Shown: in pieces, positions 55,525 through 64,000 of the stretch
How positions within the stretch are numbered: position 1 is the stretch's first letter
Layout: every line of letters starts with the position of its first letter
Source: Oscillospiraceae bacterium
GTDB lineage: Bacteria; Bacillota; Clostridia; Oscillospirales; Oscillospiraceae
Length of the DNA stretch: 64,000 nt
Assembly (NCBI GenBank): GCA_910575505.1
Contig: CAJTFK010000019.1
Coordinates: 1 to 64,000 of the forward strand
Reading direction: 5' to 3'
Notes under the pieces: model-generated
What the model was told of the DNA's origin: nothing
The model's input: the letters and a program-made list of their open reading frames with translations, nothing else
Database searches by the model: none
Translations under genes and position numbers: made by a program

Positions 55525-57717
55525 ATGACTGTTCAGGAACAGTATGAGCTGCTGGAAAAAACCATCCGGGGATATAACCCCGCCGCCGACCTGGGCCATA
55601 TCTGCGCCGCATTTGAATACGCCGACCAGTGCCACCAGGGTCAGAAGCGCAAAAGCGGCGAGCCCTATATCATCCATCCTCTGGCAGTGGCCCAGATTGT
55701 GGCGGAGGAATTGAAGCTGGACTCGGAATCCATTGAGGCCGCCCTGCTTCACGACGTCATTGAGGACACCCCGGCGGAGCACGCCGACGTGGCCCGGCTC
55801 TTCTCCCCCACCATTGCCGACCTGGTGGAGGGGGTCAGCAAGCTGACCCGCATCCAGTACGCCACCAAGGAAGATGAGCAGATGGAGAATCTGCGGAAAA
55901 TGCTCATCGCCATGAGCAAGGACATCCGGGTCATTCTCATCAAGATTTCCGACCGGCTCCACAATATGCGGACCATGGAATACCAGTCCCCTGAGAAGCA
56001 GAAGCAGAAGTCTCTGGAGACCATGGAGATTTACGCCCCCATCGCCCACCGGCTGGGCATGCAGCGGATGAAGTGGGAGCTGGAGGACCTGTCTCTCAAA
56101 TATCTGGACCCGGTGGGCTATGAGGAAATCGTCTCCCGGCTGGACGCCAAGAGCCAGGAATACGAGGCCTTTACCCGGCGCATTCAGCGCCAGATCGGCG
56201 AACGGCTGGACCAGCTGGGCATTGAGCACATGGTCTACGGCCGCATCAAGCACCCCTATTCCATCTACCGTAAAATGTTCAGCCAGAACAAATCCCTGGA
56301 CGAAATCTTCGACCTCTTCGCCTTCCGGGTTCTGGTGGAGAATGTGGGTGACTGCTATAACGTGCTGGGCGTCATCCACGACATCTACAAGCCCATTCCA
56401 GGGCGGTTCAAGGACTATATCGGCACCCAAAAGCCCAACGGCTATCAGTCCCTCCACACCACCGTCATGGGTCCCGACGGCATCCCCTTCGAGGTGCAGA
56501 TCAGAACCCGGGAGATGCACGAGATTGCCGAGTATGGCGTGGCCGCTCACTGGAAATACAAGCAGAACGGACAGGGCGCCGGCACCGAGGGAAAATACGA
56601 GTGGGTCCGCCGCCTGCTGGAGAACCAGGAAGGCGCCGACGCCGAGGATTATATCCACTCCCTGAAAGTGGATATGTTCGCCGACGAGGTCTTCGTCTTC
56701 ACCCCCAACGGAGATGTGCAGAATCTGCCCGCCGGGGCCACGCCCATTGACTTCGCCTATGCCATCCACTCCGCCGTGGGCAACCGGATGGTGGGGGCCA
56801 AGGTGAACAACCGCATTGTCACCTTTGACCACACGCTGAAAAACGGCGACATTGTGGAAATCATGACCTCCAAGGCCGCCAAGGGCCCCAGCCGGGACTG
56901 GATGAAGATTGCCAAATCCAGCGAGGCCCGGAGCAAAATCCGCCAGTGGTTCAAAAAGGAGAAAAAAGAGGAGAACATCGCCAATGGCCGCGCTTCCTTT
57001 GAACAGGAGCTGAAGCATGCGGGCCTGTCCATGAAGGACGTTACTGCGGCGGACAGCCTGCCCATTCTGCTGAAAAAGGTGTCCTACGGCTCCCTGGACG
57101 AGATGTATGCCGCCATCGGCTATGGCGGCTTCACCGCCCAGAAGGCCGTCAGCCGGATGAAGGGAGAGCTCCAGCGCATCCAGCGCCAGCACCAGGCGGA
57201 GGAGGAACAGGCCTCCAGGCTGGAGGAGCCTGTCCAGTCCCCCCCTCCCCGGCCCCTGAAGAGCGAGCAGGGCATCATTGTGGAAGGGCTGGACAACTGT
57301 CTGGTGAAGTTCTCCCGCTGCTGCACCCCCGTGCCGGGGGATGAGATCGTGGGCTTCATCACCAGGGGCTACGGCGTGTCCGTCCATCGCTGCGACTGTC
57401 CCAACGCAGCGCCGGCACGCCGGGCGGGCCAGGAGGGCCGCTGGCTCAAGGTCACCTGGGGCAGCGACACCAACGAGAGCTATCCCACCTCCATCGAGGT
57501 GGTCTGCAAGGACCGGATGAATCTGATTCTGGACATCTCCGCCGCCCTGTCCACCACGAATACCTTCGTCTGCGGCCTCCAGTCCCGCAGCACCGAGGAC
57601 GGCTTCGCCCTCATCCGGCTGGAAATTCGGGTCCGGGACGGCGCCCAGATGAAGGCCATCATGAACAAGCTTCATCAGATTTCCGGCGTTCTCAGTGTGA
57701 GCCGGCCCGCCGGCTGA
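55525..57717 (+). CDS. relA: bifunctional (p)ppGpp synthetase/hydrolase, RelA/SpoT family
   Basis: 730 residues. HD hydrolase domain with His51, HD at 76-77, EDT at 80-82; synthetase domain with KQKSLETMEIYAPIAHRLGM, YGRIKHPYSIYRKM and GYQSLHTTVMGPDG; TGS about 385-445 (VFVFTPNGDVQNLPAGATPIDFAYAIH); C-terminal ACT domain about 655-730. It makes and destroys the stringent-response alarmone. Hydrolase motifs are intact, so it is the bifunctional Rel of Firmicutes. GGAGGTG precedes the ATG. Confidence 0.95.
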   Translation: MTVQEQYELLEKTIRGYNPAADLGHICAAFEYADQCHQGQKRKSGEPYIIHPLAVAQIVAEELKLDSESIEAALLHDVIEDTPAEHADVARLFSPTIADLVEGVSKLTRIQYATKEDEQMENLRKMLIAMSKDIRVILIKISDRLHNMRTMEYQSPEKQKQKSLETMEIYAPIAHRLGMQRMKWELEDLSLKYLDPVGYEEIVSRLDAKSQEYEAFTRRIQRQIGERLDQLGIEHMVYGRIKHPYSIYRKMFSQNKSLDEIFDLFAFRVLVENVGDCYNVLGVIHDIYKPIPGRFKDYIGTQKPNGYQSLHTTVMGPDGIPFEVQIRTREMHEIAEYGVAAHWKYKQNGQGAGTEGKYEWVRRLLENQEGADAEDYIHSLKVDMFADEVFVFTPNGDVQNLPAGATPIDFAYAIHSAVGNRMVGAKVNNRIVTFDHTLKNGDIVEIMTSKAAKGPSRDWMKIAKSSEARSKIRQWFKKEKKEENIANGRASFEQELKHAGLSMKDVTAADSLPILLKKVSYGSLDEMYAAIGYGGFTAQKAVSRMKGELQRIQRQHQAEEEQASRLEEPVQSPPPRPLKSEQGIIVEGLDNCLVKFSRCCTPVPGDEIVGFITRGYGVSVHRCDCPNAAPARRAGQEGRWLKVTWGSDTNESYPTSIEVVCKDRMNLILDISAALSTTNTFVCGLQSRSTEDGFALIRLEIRVRDGAQMKAIMNKLHQISGVLSVSRPAG

Positions 57718-57734
57718 GGCCGGAAGAAGAAACG

Positions 57735-58166
57735 TTGTCGGACCTGTTTTATGTGCTGATACGGCTGACCCTGTGGGGAATCCTGGGAGGGATCGCCTTT
57801 CTGCCGGGTCTGGTGTTGGCGGCGGCCGCCGGGCGGAAGTCTCCGCTGCTGTGCGCCCCGGGTGCCGCGGCAGCCCTGGCAGGGCTGGGAGTCTGCTGTG
57901 TGTACGGCTGGCGCTATGGTCTGGCCAAATGGGCGAGCCCCCAGCTGCGGAAATGGGAGCTTTTGCAGAGCCTGGGGAGCGTTCTGGCTCTGGCAGGGGG
58001 CGTGATGGCCTGCGGGGACTTCCGGTTTTTCAAAAAACGAAAGGCGCTCCGCTATCTGGGCGCGGTGCTCTTCGTGGCTGGAGGGCTCTGCGCCGTCGTC
58101 TGCGGCCTGCTGAGCAACCGGGCCTTTTTGCCTGGGATTTTGCCTAAGAATAGAAAGGAGACATAG
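57735..58166 (+). CDS. small membrane protein in the relA-dtd interval
   Basis: 143 residues, four hydrophobic segments (about 5-30, 38-58, 76-97, 107-128). The start appears to be TTG at 57735, with only a weak GGAAGAAGAAA upstream; no ATG serves. Dtd starts 3 nt after its stop. No family recognised. It could be an operon-specific membrane protein of the lineage. Real coding is supported by the tight spacing and hydrophobic pattern rather than by homology. Confidence 0.55.
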   Translation: MSDLFYVLIRLTLWGILGGIAFLPGLVLAAAAGRKSPLLCAPGAAAALAGLGVCCVYGWRYGLAKWASPQLRKWELLQSLGSVLALAGGVMACGDFRFFKKRKALRYLGAVLFVAGGLCAVVCGLLSNRAFLPGILPKNRKET

Positions 58167-58169
58167 ACC

Positions 58170-58613
58170 ATGCGGGCAGTTGTCACACGGGTGAAGCACG
58201 CCAGCGTCACCATTGAGGATACGGTCAGCGGCCGGATTGGGCAGGGATTTCTGGTCCTTCTGGGCGTGGGTCCCGGGGACACCAGGGAAACGGCCGTAAA
58301 GCTGGCGGACAAAATATGCAATCTCCGGGTTTTCGAGGACGAGAACGGCAAGATGAACCTGAACCTGGAGCAGGTGGGGGGCGCGCTGCTGGTGGTGTCA
58401 CAGTTCACCCTGTACGCCGATACCTCTTCCCGCCGTCCGGGCTTCTCCGGCGCGGCCAAGCCGGATCTGGCCATTCCGCTGTATGAGAAATTCATGGCCC
58501 ATTGCCGGGAACGGGGCTTCACGGTGGAACACGGCGAATTCGGTGCGGATATGCAGGTGGATTCCCGGAACGACGGCCCGGTGACCATCTGGTTTGACAC
58601 GGAGCATCCCTGA
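58170..58613 (+). CDS. dtd: D-aminoacyl-tRNA deacylase
   Basis: 147 residues with all Dtd marks: MRAVVTRVKHASVTI, catalytic SQFTLYAD, RPGFSGAA, and the cross-subunit Gly-cisPro type motif NDGPVTIWFD at the end. It removes D-amino acids (and glycine) mischarged on tRNA. AAAGGAGA precedes the ATG. Operon with relA and the metallo-hydrolase gene 19 nt later. Confidence 0.95.
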   Translation: MRAVVTRVKHASVTIEDTVSGRIGQGFLVLLGVGPGDTRETAVKLADKICNLRVFEDENGKMNLNLEQVGGALLVVSQFTLYADTSSRRPGFSGAAKPDLAIPLYEKFMAHCRERGFTVEHGEFGADMQVDSRNDGPVTIWFDTEHP

Positions 58614-58632
58614 CCTGAAAGGAGGACCTGAC

Positions 58633-59721
58633 ATGGAAATGATTCCGCAAAAGCAGCCTGAGAAGGGCCTGACCTGGACCCTGCGCACAGTAAGGGGGGA
58701 AATACGCCCCGCCGCCTGGGAGCACATTGAACAGGAGCTGGACCGCCTGCATCCCTCCGACCCCGACAGCTTCATGGTCCTGGAGCAGGAGGGCGAAACG
58801 GACTATTGGTATATCCAGAGCGCCGTGGCCCTGAAAGGGCCCCACGCGGGGCAGTATATCGTGGGCTGCGGCTGGTCCGGAGCCCAGGGCCCCTCCACCC
58901 CCGGCGGCATTGCCCTGGTGGAGTGGTACGGCGATTATGCCGGGGCGGTGGAGAAGTTCCGGCAGGTCTGGGAGACCGGGACGGTGGATTTCACCGGTTT
59001 CCAGGACCTGTCCTATGAGCTTCCGGCGAACCAGAGACAGTCGGTTTTGCAAATCTGCCGGATGGAAGTTGGGCCGCTGGAGACAAACTGCTACATTTTG
59101 ACTGAGAAGCACGCCAGCCTGGCAGCGGTCATTGACCCCGGCGGGGATGCGCCGCGGATCATCGGGGAAATCCAGAGGCAGGGCGTGAAGCTCCAGTATA
59201 TCCTGATGACCCACGGCCATTATGACCATGTGGACGCCCTTCCGGAGCTGGCGGCCGCGTTCCCGGAGGCTGAAATCTATATCCATAAAAAGGACGTTCA
59301 GGGCGTAGATCCGCAGTTGTTCCCTGTCCCGGCTATGCTGAAGGACCCCAAATGCCCGGTGAGACAGCTTCATTATTACAAGGCGTTCAATGATTGGGAT
59401 GTGGAAACACATAAGGCGAAAGACCTGCCCTTTGGCTGTCTGAATATCCACCCCATCCATACCCCGGGCCACTCTGAGGGAAGTGTGACCCTGCGGGTGA
59501 ACGGCGGGCCGCTGTTCTGCGGCGACACCCTGTTTCAGGGCTCCTGCGGGCGGACGGACTTCCCCGGCGGGAATGTGCAGAAGATGCTGTCGTCCCTGCG
59601 GCTCTTCGGCCTGATGGAGGGCGACGCGCCGGTTTACCCCGGCCATATGTCGCCTACCACGCTGGAAAATGAGCGGAAGAGCAACCCGTTCCTCCTCCAG
59701 GCCATGCAGGAGCGGCCATGA
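58633..59721 (+). CDS. metallo-beta-lactamase-fold hydrolase with extra N-terminal domain
   Basis: 362 residues. Residues about 150-362 form a glyoxalase-II-type hydrolase: THGHYDHVDALPELA (HxHxDH), HTPGHSEGSVTL, FCGDTLFQGSCGRTDFPGG, YPGHMSPTTL. The first about 140 residues (WEHIEQELDRLHPSDPDSFMVLEQEG...GCGWSG) form a separate domain that I do not recognise, with a GIALVEWYGD stretch resembling an immunity/Imm-like small domain. Role probably thioester hydrolysis. AAAGGAGG sets the ATG at 58633. Overlaps hemZ by 4 nt. Confidence 0.82.
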   Translation: MEMIPQKQPEKGLTWTLRTVRGEIRPAAWEHIEQELDRLHPSDPDSFMVLEQEGETDYWYIQSAVALKGPHAGQYIVGCGWSGAQGPSTPGGIALVEWYGDYAGAVEKFRQVWETGTVDFTGFQDLSYELPANQRQSVLQICRMEVGPLETNCYILTEKHASLAAVIDPGGDAPRIIGEIQRQGVKLQYILMTHGHYDHVDALPELAAAFPEAEIYIHKKDVQGVDPQLFPVPAMLKDPKCPVRQLHYYKAFNDWDVETHKAKDLPFGCLNIHPIHTPGHSEGSVTLRVNGGPLFCGDTLFQGSCGRTDFPGGNVQKMLSSLRLFGLMEGDAPVYPGHMSPTTLENERKSNPFLLQAMQERP

Positions 59722-61220
59722 AACTGATTTTTGAGGGCCACGATGAGCGCTATACCGTGGAGCAGAGCCTGCTGAACCTGTTCCCCGGCGAGCTTCCGGT
59801 TTACGGGCCCGTTCAGCCGGAGGACGATACCTGGGCCTATGTGGGCTATCGGGAGAAGGATGAATTTTTCACCGTGAAGGTGGACCTGACCTATCGGGGA
59901 AAAAACGCTCTCCGCTATTTCGGGGGCCGCCACTCCGGCACGGAGTATGAGCGGGAGGGCCAGCGGCGGCACGCCATCGGCGCGTGCTTCTTCCTGGCGG
60001 CCTGGGAATTTCAGAAGGCCCCGCCCCCCTGGGGGATGCTCACCGGCGTGCGCCCCGACAAGCTGGCGACCCAGGCCCTGACGGAGGGGAAGACTCCGGA
60101 GGAGGCACGGGCGCTGCTGGAGCGGGATTATTACGTGACGCCGGAGCGGGCCGCGCTGGCGGCGGAGACGGGTCTGGCCGCCTTTGAGACGGCCGGGCGC
60201 CTGGGCCCCCGGGATATCGCTGTGTACATCGGCGTCCCCTTCTGCCCCACCCGATGCGTCTACTGCTCCTTCGTCAGCCAGTCGGTGGAGAAGAGCCTTT
60301 CTCTGGTGGAGCCCTACGTGGAGGCCCTGACGGCGGAGATCGCCGCCGGGGGAAGGATGGTCCGGGAACACGGGTTCCGGGTCCGGGCCCTGTACATGGG
60401 CGGCGGCACCCCCACCACCCTGACGGCGGACCAGCTGGACCGGGTGCTGACTGTGTTTGAGGATGCTTTCGGCCCTGCCCTGGACGCCTGCGACGAGATC
60501 ACCGTGGAGGCAGGGCGGCCCGACACCATCACGGCGGAAAAGCTGTCCGTCTTGAAGGACCACGGCGTCCACCGGGTTTCGGTGAATCCCCAGACTATGG
60601 AGGACCACGTCCTCCGGGCCATCGGACGGCGGCACAGCCCCGGGGACATCGAGACCGCCATGGAACTGGTAGCGAAAACCGGCTTCCGTCATGTGAACAT
60701 GGACCTGATCGCCGGTCTCCCGGAGGACACGGCGGAGGGCTTCCGCCGGTCCCTGGACCGCTGCCTCCGGTTCGGCACGGACAACATCACCGTCCACACC
60801 CTGTCCCTGAAAAAGGGCAGCCGCATCCTGACGGAGGGGCTTTCCATCCCCGGTCCCGAGGCGGTGGGGCAGATGCTGGACGCCGCCGGCCCCCTGCTGC
60901 GGGAAGCGGGACACCGGCCCTATTATTTGTACCGGCAGAAGTATATGTCCGGCAGCTTTGAGAACATCGGCTGGAGCCGCCCCGGCGGAGCCTGCCTGTA
61001 CAACATCTATATCATGTCGGAACTCTGCTCCATCCTCTCCTTCGGTGCGGGAGGATCCACAAAAATGGTGGACCCGGTGCTGAAGAGCCGCCGCATCCAG
61101 CGGGTGTTCAATCCCAAGTATCCCAAGGAGTATATGGAGCGGCCCGAAAAACTGCTGGCCAACCAGACGGCCTTCGCCGCCTTTTACGACCGGGGTGAAA
61201 GCGGGGAAAACCGGGCATAA
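59718..61220 (+). CDS. hemZ: coproporphyrinogen III oxidase-like radical SAM protein HemZ
   Basis: 500 residues. The radical-SAM motif CPTRCVYCSF (CxxxCxxC) near 177, preceded by YIGVPFCP; YMGGGTPTTL; ITVEAGRPDTI; RVSVNPQTM; HVNMDLIAGLPEDT. The N-terminal 150 residues are the HemZ-specific extension. Described as oxygen-independent coproporphyrinogen dehydrogenase in Bacillus, but in anaerobes without a heme pathway the substrate is uncertain. Coupled by ATGA overlap to the hydrolase gene. Confidence 0.9.
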   Translation: MKLIFEGHDERYTVEQSLLNLFPGELPVYGPVQPEDDTWAYVGYREKDEFFTVKVDLTYRGKNALRYFGGRHSGTEYEREGQRRHAIGACFFLAAWEFQKAPPPWGMLTGVRPDKLATQALTEGKTPEEARALLERDYYVTPERAALAAETGLAAFETAGRLGPRDIAVYIGVPFCPTRCVYCSFVSQSVEKSLSLVEPYVEALTAEIAAGGRMVREHGFRVRALYMGGGTPTTLTADQLDRVLTVFEDAFGPALDACDEITVEAGRPDTITAEKLSVLKDHGVHRVSVNPQTMEDHVLRAIGRRHSPGDIETAMELVAKTGFRHVNMDLIAGLPEDTAEGFRRSLDRCLRFGTDNITVHTLSLKKGSRILTEGLSIPGPEAVGQMLDAAGPLLREAGHRPYYLYRQKYMSGSFENIGWSRPGGACLYNIYIMSELCSILSFGAGGSTKMVDPVLKSRRIQRVFNPKYPKEYMERPEKLLANQTAFAAFYDRGESGENRA

Positions 61221-61285
61221 CAGACAGGGAGAACCCACCGGAGCCCGGGAGCATCGGGGGGATTCGGAAAAGGAGGCAGAACTGG

Positions 61286-61639
61286 ATGGATGAGAAACTG
61301 AACGAGCTGCTGCGCACAGTCCGGAGGAACGCTGCCGGCGCAGCCTGCGGCGTCTGCCGGAAAACGGAGGAGCTGGTCTCCGCCGTCCGGCTGCGGCAGC
61401 GGATCGCGGAGCTGGAGCGGGAGGAGGCGGCGCGCCTGGCTGAGGCAGGCCGGATGGTCTATGCCACCCACACCGGCACCCCCACACCCACGGAAGCCCT
61501 GCTGGAAAAGCTCCGGGAAATCGACGTGCTGAAGGCCGAGCTGGCTTCGCTGCGGCGGGAGGACGGACGCTGCGCCGCCTGCGGCGCAGTCATCCCGGAG
61601 GGCGACCGCTTCTGCCGCGCCTGCGGGCACAGGCTGTGA
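61286..61639 (+). CDS. coiled-coil protein with C-terminal zinc ribbon
   Basis: 117 residues. A charged helical body with heptad-like Leu/Ile (VRLRQRIAELEREEAARLAEA; EALLEKLREIDVLKAELASL) and a C-terminal CAACGAVIPEGDRFCRACG zinc ribbon (CxxC-x10-CxxC). AAAAGGAGG precedes the ATG. The Cys pair near residue 21 (ACGVCRK) is an additional possible metal or redox site. Small scaffold or nucleic-acid-binding protein; function unknown. Confidence 0.7.
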   Translation: MDEKLNELLRTVRRNAAGAACGVCRKTEELVSAVRLRQRIAELEREEAARLAEAGRMVYATHTGTPTPTEALLEKLREIDVLKAELASLRREDGRCAACGAVIPEGDRFCRACGHRL

Positions 61640-61773
61640 GCCGGACGCTTGTCATGCCTGTTTTTCCCGCCGCATAGACTTAAGACAGGCCGTGGAAGCG
61701 TCCGCGTTTCGGGGCGGTCTTCCCCTGGGGAAGAGGGCGGCGCATTTTTTTGATAATATGAGGTAAGCTTTCC

Positions 61774-63390
61774 ATGTCAAGTAAGAAAAAGCAGTCTTTC
61801 CTGGGCGGTACCGCCATTCTGGCGTCCGCGGTGGTCATTGTCAAGCTCATCGGCGCGGTTTACAAGGTGCCGCTGAACAACATCCTGGGCGAGGTGGGCA
61901 AGACCTATTTCGACACCGCCTATCTGATTTACAATTTCCTGAACATTTTGGCCACAGCGGGCCTGCCTCTGGCCATTTCCAAGCTTACCAGCCAGGCCCA
62001 CACCCAGGGCCGGGAGAACGAGAAGCGGAAAATCTTCCGCACGGCCATCTGGCTGTTCTTCTTCCTGGGGCTGGCGGGCTCTGCGCTGATGTTCTTCGGC
62101 GCGGCGCGGCTGGCCGCCTTCGAGTCCAACCCCATGGCCGCCCAGGCCATCCGGGCCCTGGCCCCGGCAGTGTTCTGCGTGTGTCTGCTGGCCTGTATGC
62201 GGGGCTATACCCAGGGCCAGGGGAACATGACCCCCACCGCCGTCTCCCAGGTGCTGGAGGCCCTCTGCAAGGTGGGCATCGGGCTGCCTCTGGCCTGGTA
62301 TCTCCTGAAGCGCACCGGAGGGGACATGGCCAACGTGGCCGCCGGAGCCATTTTCGGCGTCTCCGCCGGCACCATTCTGTCGGTGTGCTTCCTGGTGCTG
62401 TATATGCTGAGCCACCGGAACCGGAGCAGATCCCTGGACGTGCCCCCCGGCGGCGGGACCATCCTGCGGCAGGTGCTGGCCATCGGCATTCCCATCACCC
62501 TGGGGAACTCCGCCCTGGGCATCATCAACCTCATCGACACGAAGATTGTCATGGGCCGGCTCCAGAGCGCCCTGCTGCTGAGCGAGGTGGAGGCGGCGGC
62601 GCTGAACGGCCAGTACCGCATGGCCATGGATATGCCCAATATGGTGTCCTCCTTCGTCTACCCCGTCACCATGAGCCTGATCCCCTTCGCGGCGGCGGCC
62701 ATGGCCCAGCGGGACCACGCCAAGGCAGACCGCATCATCTCCTCCGCCTTCCGGCTGATTGCCGTACTGGCTATTCCGGCAGGGGTGGGCCTCTCCGTGC
62801 TCTCCACGCCCATCATGGTGCTGATGCTGCCCAGGCGGCGGGAGGCGGCCCTGGCGGCAGGGCCCCATCTCCAGATTCTGGGCCTGGCCACCATCTTCAT
62901 CTGCCTGATGATTCTGACCAACGCCATCCTGCAAACCTACGGCAGGGAAAAGCTGCCCATTTTCACCGTTGTGGCCGGCGGCGTCACCAAAATCGTCATG
63001 AACTACATTCTTGTGGGAAACCCAGACGTCAACATCCACGGCGCCCCCATCTCCACGCTCTGCTGCTATCTGGTCGTTGTGGGGCTGAACCTGTTTTTCG
63101 TGTGGAAGTACTCGCCTCAAAAGCCCCGGTATTTCCAGATCTTTGCCAAGCCGGCCATTGCCTCCGTTCTCATGGGCGGGGCGGCCTGGGCGGTCTGCGG
63201 CTTTGTAAGCCGGGCCCTGTCAAAGGGGCACTCTGCCTATGGGGCCAACGCGGCGGCGGTTTTCTGCGGCATTCTGGCCGGAGTCCTGGTCTACGGGGTT
63301 CTGGTCATCGCACTTCGGATTCTCCGGGCTGAGGACCTGCGGTCCATCCCCCACGGACAAAAAATCACAAAGATTCTGCGTCTAAAATAA
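61774..63390 (+). CDS. SpoVB/MurJ-family lipid flippase
   Basis: 538 residues, about fourteen membrane segments, MOP superfamily. The N-terminus SFLGGTAILASAVVIVKLIGAVYKVPLNNILG and NFLNILATAGLPLAISKL are typical of SpoVB/YkvU/YtgP proteins. These move lipid-linked polysaccharide or peptidoglycan precursors across the membrane; SpoVB itself is needed for spore cortex. Which branch this is cannot be decided here. GAGGTAAG precedes the ATG. mazG follows after 55 nt, an order also seen in Bacillus (spoVT/yabM-mazG). Confidence 0.87.
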   Translation: MSSKKKQSFLGGTAILASAVVIVKLIGAVYKVPLNNILGEVGKTYFDTAYLIYNFLNILATAGLPLAISKLTSQAHTQGRENEKRKIFRTAIWLFFFLGLAGSALMFFGAARLAAFESNPMAAQAIRALAPAVFCVCLLACMRGYTQGQGNMTPTAVSQVLEALCKVGIGLPLAWYLLKRTGGDMANVAAGAIFGVSAGTILSVCFLVLYMLSHRNRSRSLDVPPGGGTILRQVLAIGIPITLGNSALGIINLIDTKIVMGRLQSALLLSEVEAAALNGQYRMAMDMPNMVSSFVYPVTMSLIPFAAAAMAQRDHAKADRIISSAFRLIAVLAIPAGVGLSVLSTPIMVLMLPRRREAALAAGPHLQILGLATIFICLMILTNAILQTYGREKLPIFTVVAGGVTKIVMNYILVGNPDVNIHGAPISTLCCYLVVVGLNLFFVWKYSPQKPRYFQIFAKPAIASVLMGGAAWAVCGFVSRALSKGHSAYGANAAAVFCGILAGVLVYGVLVIALRILRAEDLRSIPHGQKITKILRLK

Positions 63391-63445
63391 AAATTTGTAG
63401 TTTTAGAAGTTTTTTGCTGAAATTTCTTGAAAAGGCGGACAATCT

Positions 63446-64000
63446 ATGGTAGATTTTCAAAGTAAGAGTCATTATGGCTGGCAGGACTTTCTGGAGGTCA
63501 TGCGGCTGCTGCGGGCTCCTGGGGGCTGTCCCTGGGACGCGGAGCAGACCCACGGCTCCATCCGCAGGAATTTCCTGGAGGAGACTTACGAGGTTCTGGA
63601 CGCCCTGGACCGGGACGACCCCGCCGCCATGTGCGAGGAGCTGGGGGACGTTCTGATGCAGGTGGCCTTCCACAGCCAGATTGAGACGGAGCGGGGCCGC
63701 TTCACCATGGACGACGTGGTGGATGGCGTGACCCAAAAGCTGGTATACCGCCACCCTCACGTCTTCGGCACAGCAACGGCGGCGGACAGCGCCGAGGTGC
63801 TGGTAAACTGGGAGATTCTGAAACGGAAGGAAAAGCGCCAGGACTCCACTGCCGACGCCGTGGAATCTGTGCCCCACACCCTGCCCGCCCTGTGGCGGGC
63901 GGAGAAAATCGCCTCCAAAACCGCCAGGGCCGGCTTCGACTGGGACAGCGCTCTCAGCGCCCTGGGCAAGCTGGAGGAGGAGGTCCGGGAGCTGCGGACG
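63446..64000 (+). CDS. mazG: nucleoside triphosphate pyrophosphohydrolase MazG, 5' part
   Basis: 185 codons are in the window; the rest runs off the right edge. LRAPGGCPWDAEQTHGSIRRNFLEETYEVLDALD, MCEELGDVLMQVAFHSQIE and KLVYRHPHVFG are the MazG signature, with the metal-binding EExxE and ExxD residues present. It cleaves NTPs to NMP and pyrophosphate, removing faulty nucleotides. It follows the flippase gene. The start at 63446 has GGCGG upstream. Confidence 0.93.
   Translation, partial: MVDFQSKSHYGWQDFLEVMRLLRAPGGCPWDAEQTHGSIRRNFLEETYEVLDALDRDDPAAMCEELGDVLMQVAFHSQIETERGRFTMDDVVDGVTQKLVYRHPHVFGTATAADSAEVLVNWEILKRKEKRQDSTADAVESVPHTLPALWRAEKIASKTARAGFDWDSALSALGKLEEEVRELRT

Noticed and set aside
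1-64000. tRNA, rRNA, prophage or conjugative genes
   Set aside because: I saw no cloverleaf with a GGTTCGAATCC-like arm, no rRNA blocks, and no integrase, capsid or relaxase genes. TraX alone is a common chromosomal family and does not indicate a conjugative element.

Overview
The window looks like a chromosomal segment of a GC-rich Clostridia of the Oscillospiraceae type (Flavonifractor, Lawsonibacter, Oscillibacter relatives). The evidence is high-GC coding with clear AGGAGG-type ribosome binding sites, Firmicutes-style sigma-A promoters, a SpoVB/MurJ flippase, a HemZ, a recJ-relA-dtd-hemZ run, many GHKL/LytTR two-component pairs and a TRAP-fed hexuronate pathway. I saw no rRNA, tRNA, CRISPR array or phage. 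This assignment is an inference from gene content.

Layout. 0-6.2 kb: a methionine-breakdown module. Methionine gamma-lyase, RidA and a 2-oxoacid:ferredoxin oxidoreductase lie on the minus strand, with a divergent LysR regulator and an NhaC-superfamily transporter. 6.4-9.6 kb: a long leader carrying a 16-bp tandem repeat, then a TM1266-family regulator, a lipoprotein binding protein and a permease-ATPase fusion. An IS630 transposase remnant touches the last stop codon. 10-16.1 kb: a GHKL kinase and LytTR regulator diverge from TraX, and an ATPase plus FtsX-type permease follow. The divergent promoter region holds two pairs of direct repeats spaced 21 bp that fit LytTR boxes. 16.2-22.1 kb: a three-gene phosphorelay made of a stand-alone receiver, a hybrid kinase with Hpt, and a hybrid kinase fused to a DegV fatty-acid-binding domain. 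22.2-24.1 kb: a chemoreceptor remnant, an orphan GntR/UTRA regulator with a perfect 31-bp operator, and degraded DNA.

24.1-33.8 kb is a hexuronate locus. Two PfkB (2-keto-3-deoxygluconate) kinases and a broken KDPG aldolase lie on the minus strand. A TRAP transporter, uxuA, uxuB and a FadR-type GntR regulator lie on the plus strand. Three copies of CTWGTATNCTAG sit on the three promoters, so the locus looks like one self-contained regulon. Both the aldolase gene and the binding-protein gene have lost an internal segment. 34.3-40.2 kb: a BcrAB-type transporter with its OmpR/kinase pair, then a second LytTR/GHKL pair. 40.6-44.4 kb: small membrane genes, TepA, a membrane-protein/Xre pair, a ruined inositol-dehydrogenase gene and a 172-bp transposon-like repeat.

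44.4-53.1 kb holds a large membrane protein of unknown role, AraC, aldose epimerase, D-Ala-D-Ala carboxypeptidase, a phosphoglucose-isomerase homologue without its catalytic residues, a P-loop protein and an SLH surface protein. 53.4-64 kb is core housekeeping: recJ, relA, a membrane protein, dtd, a metallo-beta-lactamase-fold hydrolase, hemZ, a zinc-ribbon protein, a SpoVB-type flippase and mazG (cut by the window end).

Most distinctive points: the kinase-receiver-DegV fusion in a phosphorelay operon; a family of four short elements with GAACCTGTATTCA-type inverted ends, one of them inside the recJ leader; the tandem-repeat leader; the paired LytTR boxes; and the catalytically dead isomerase.
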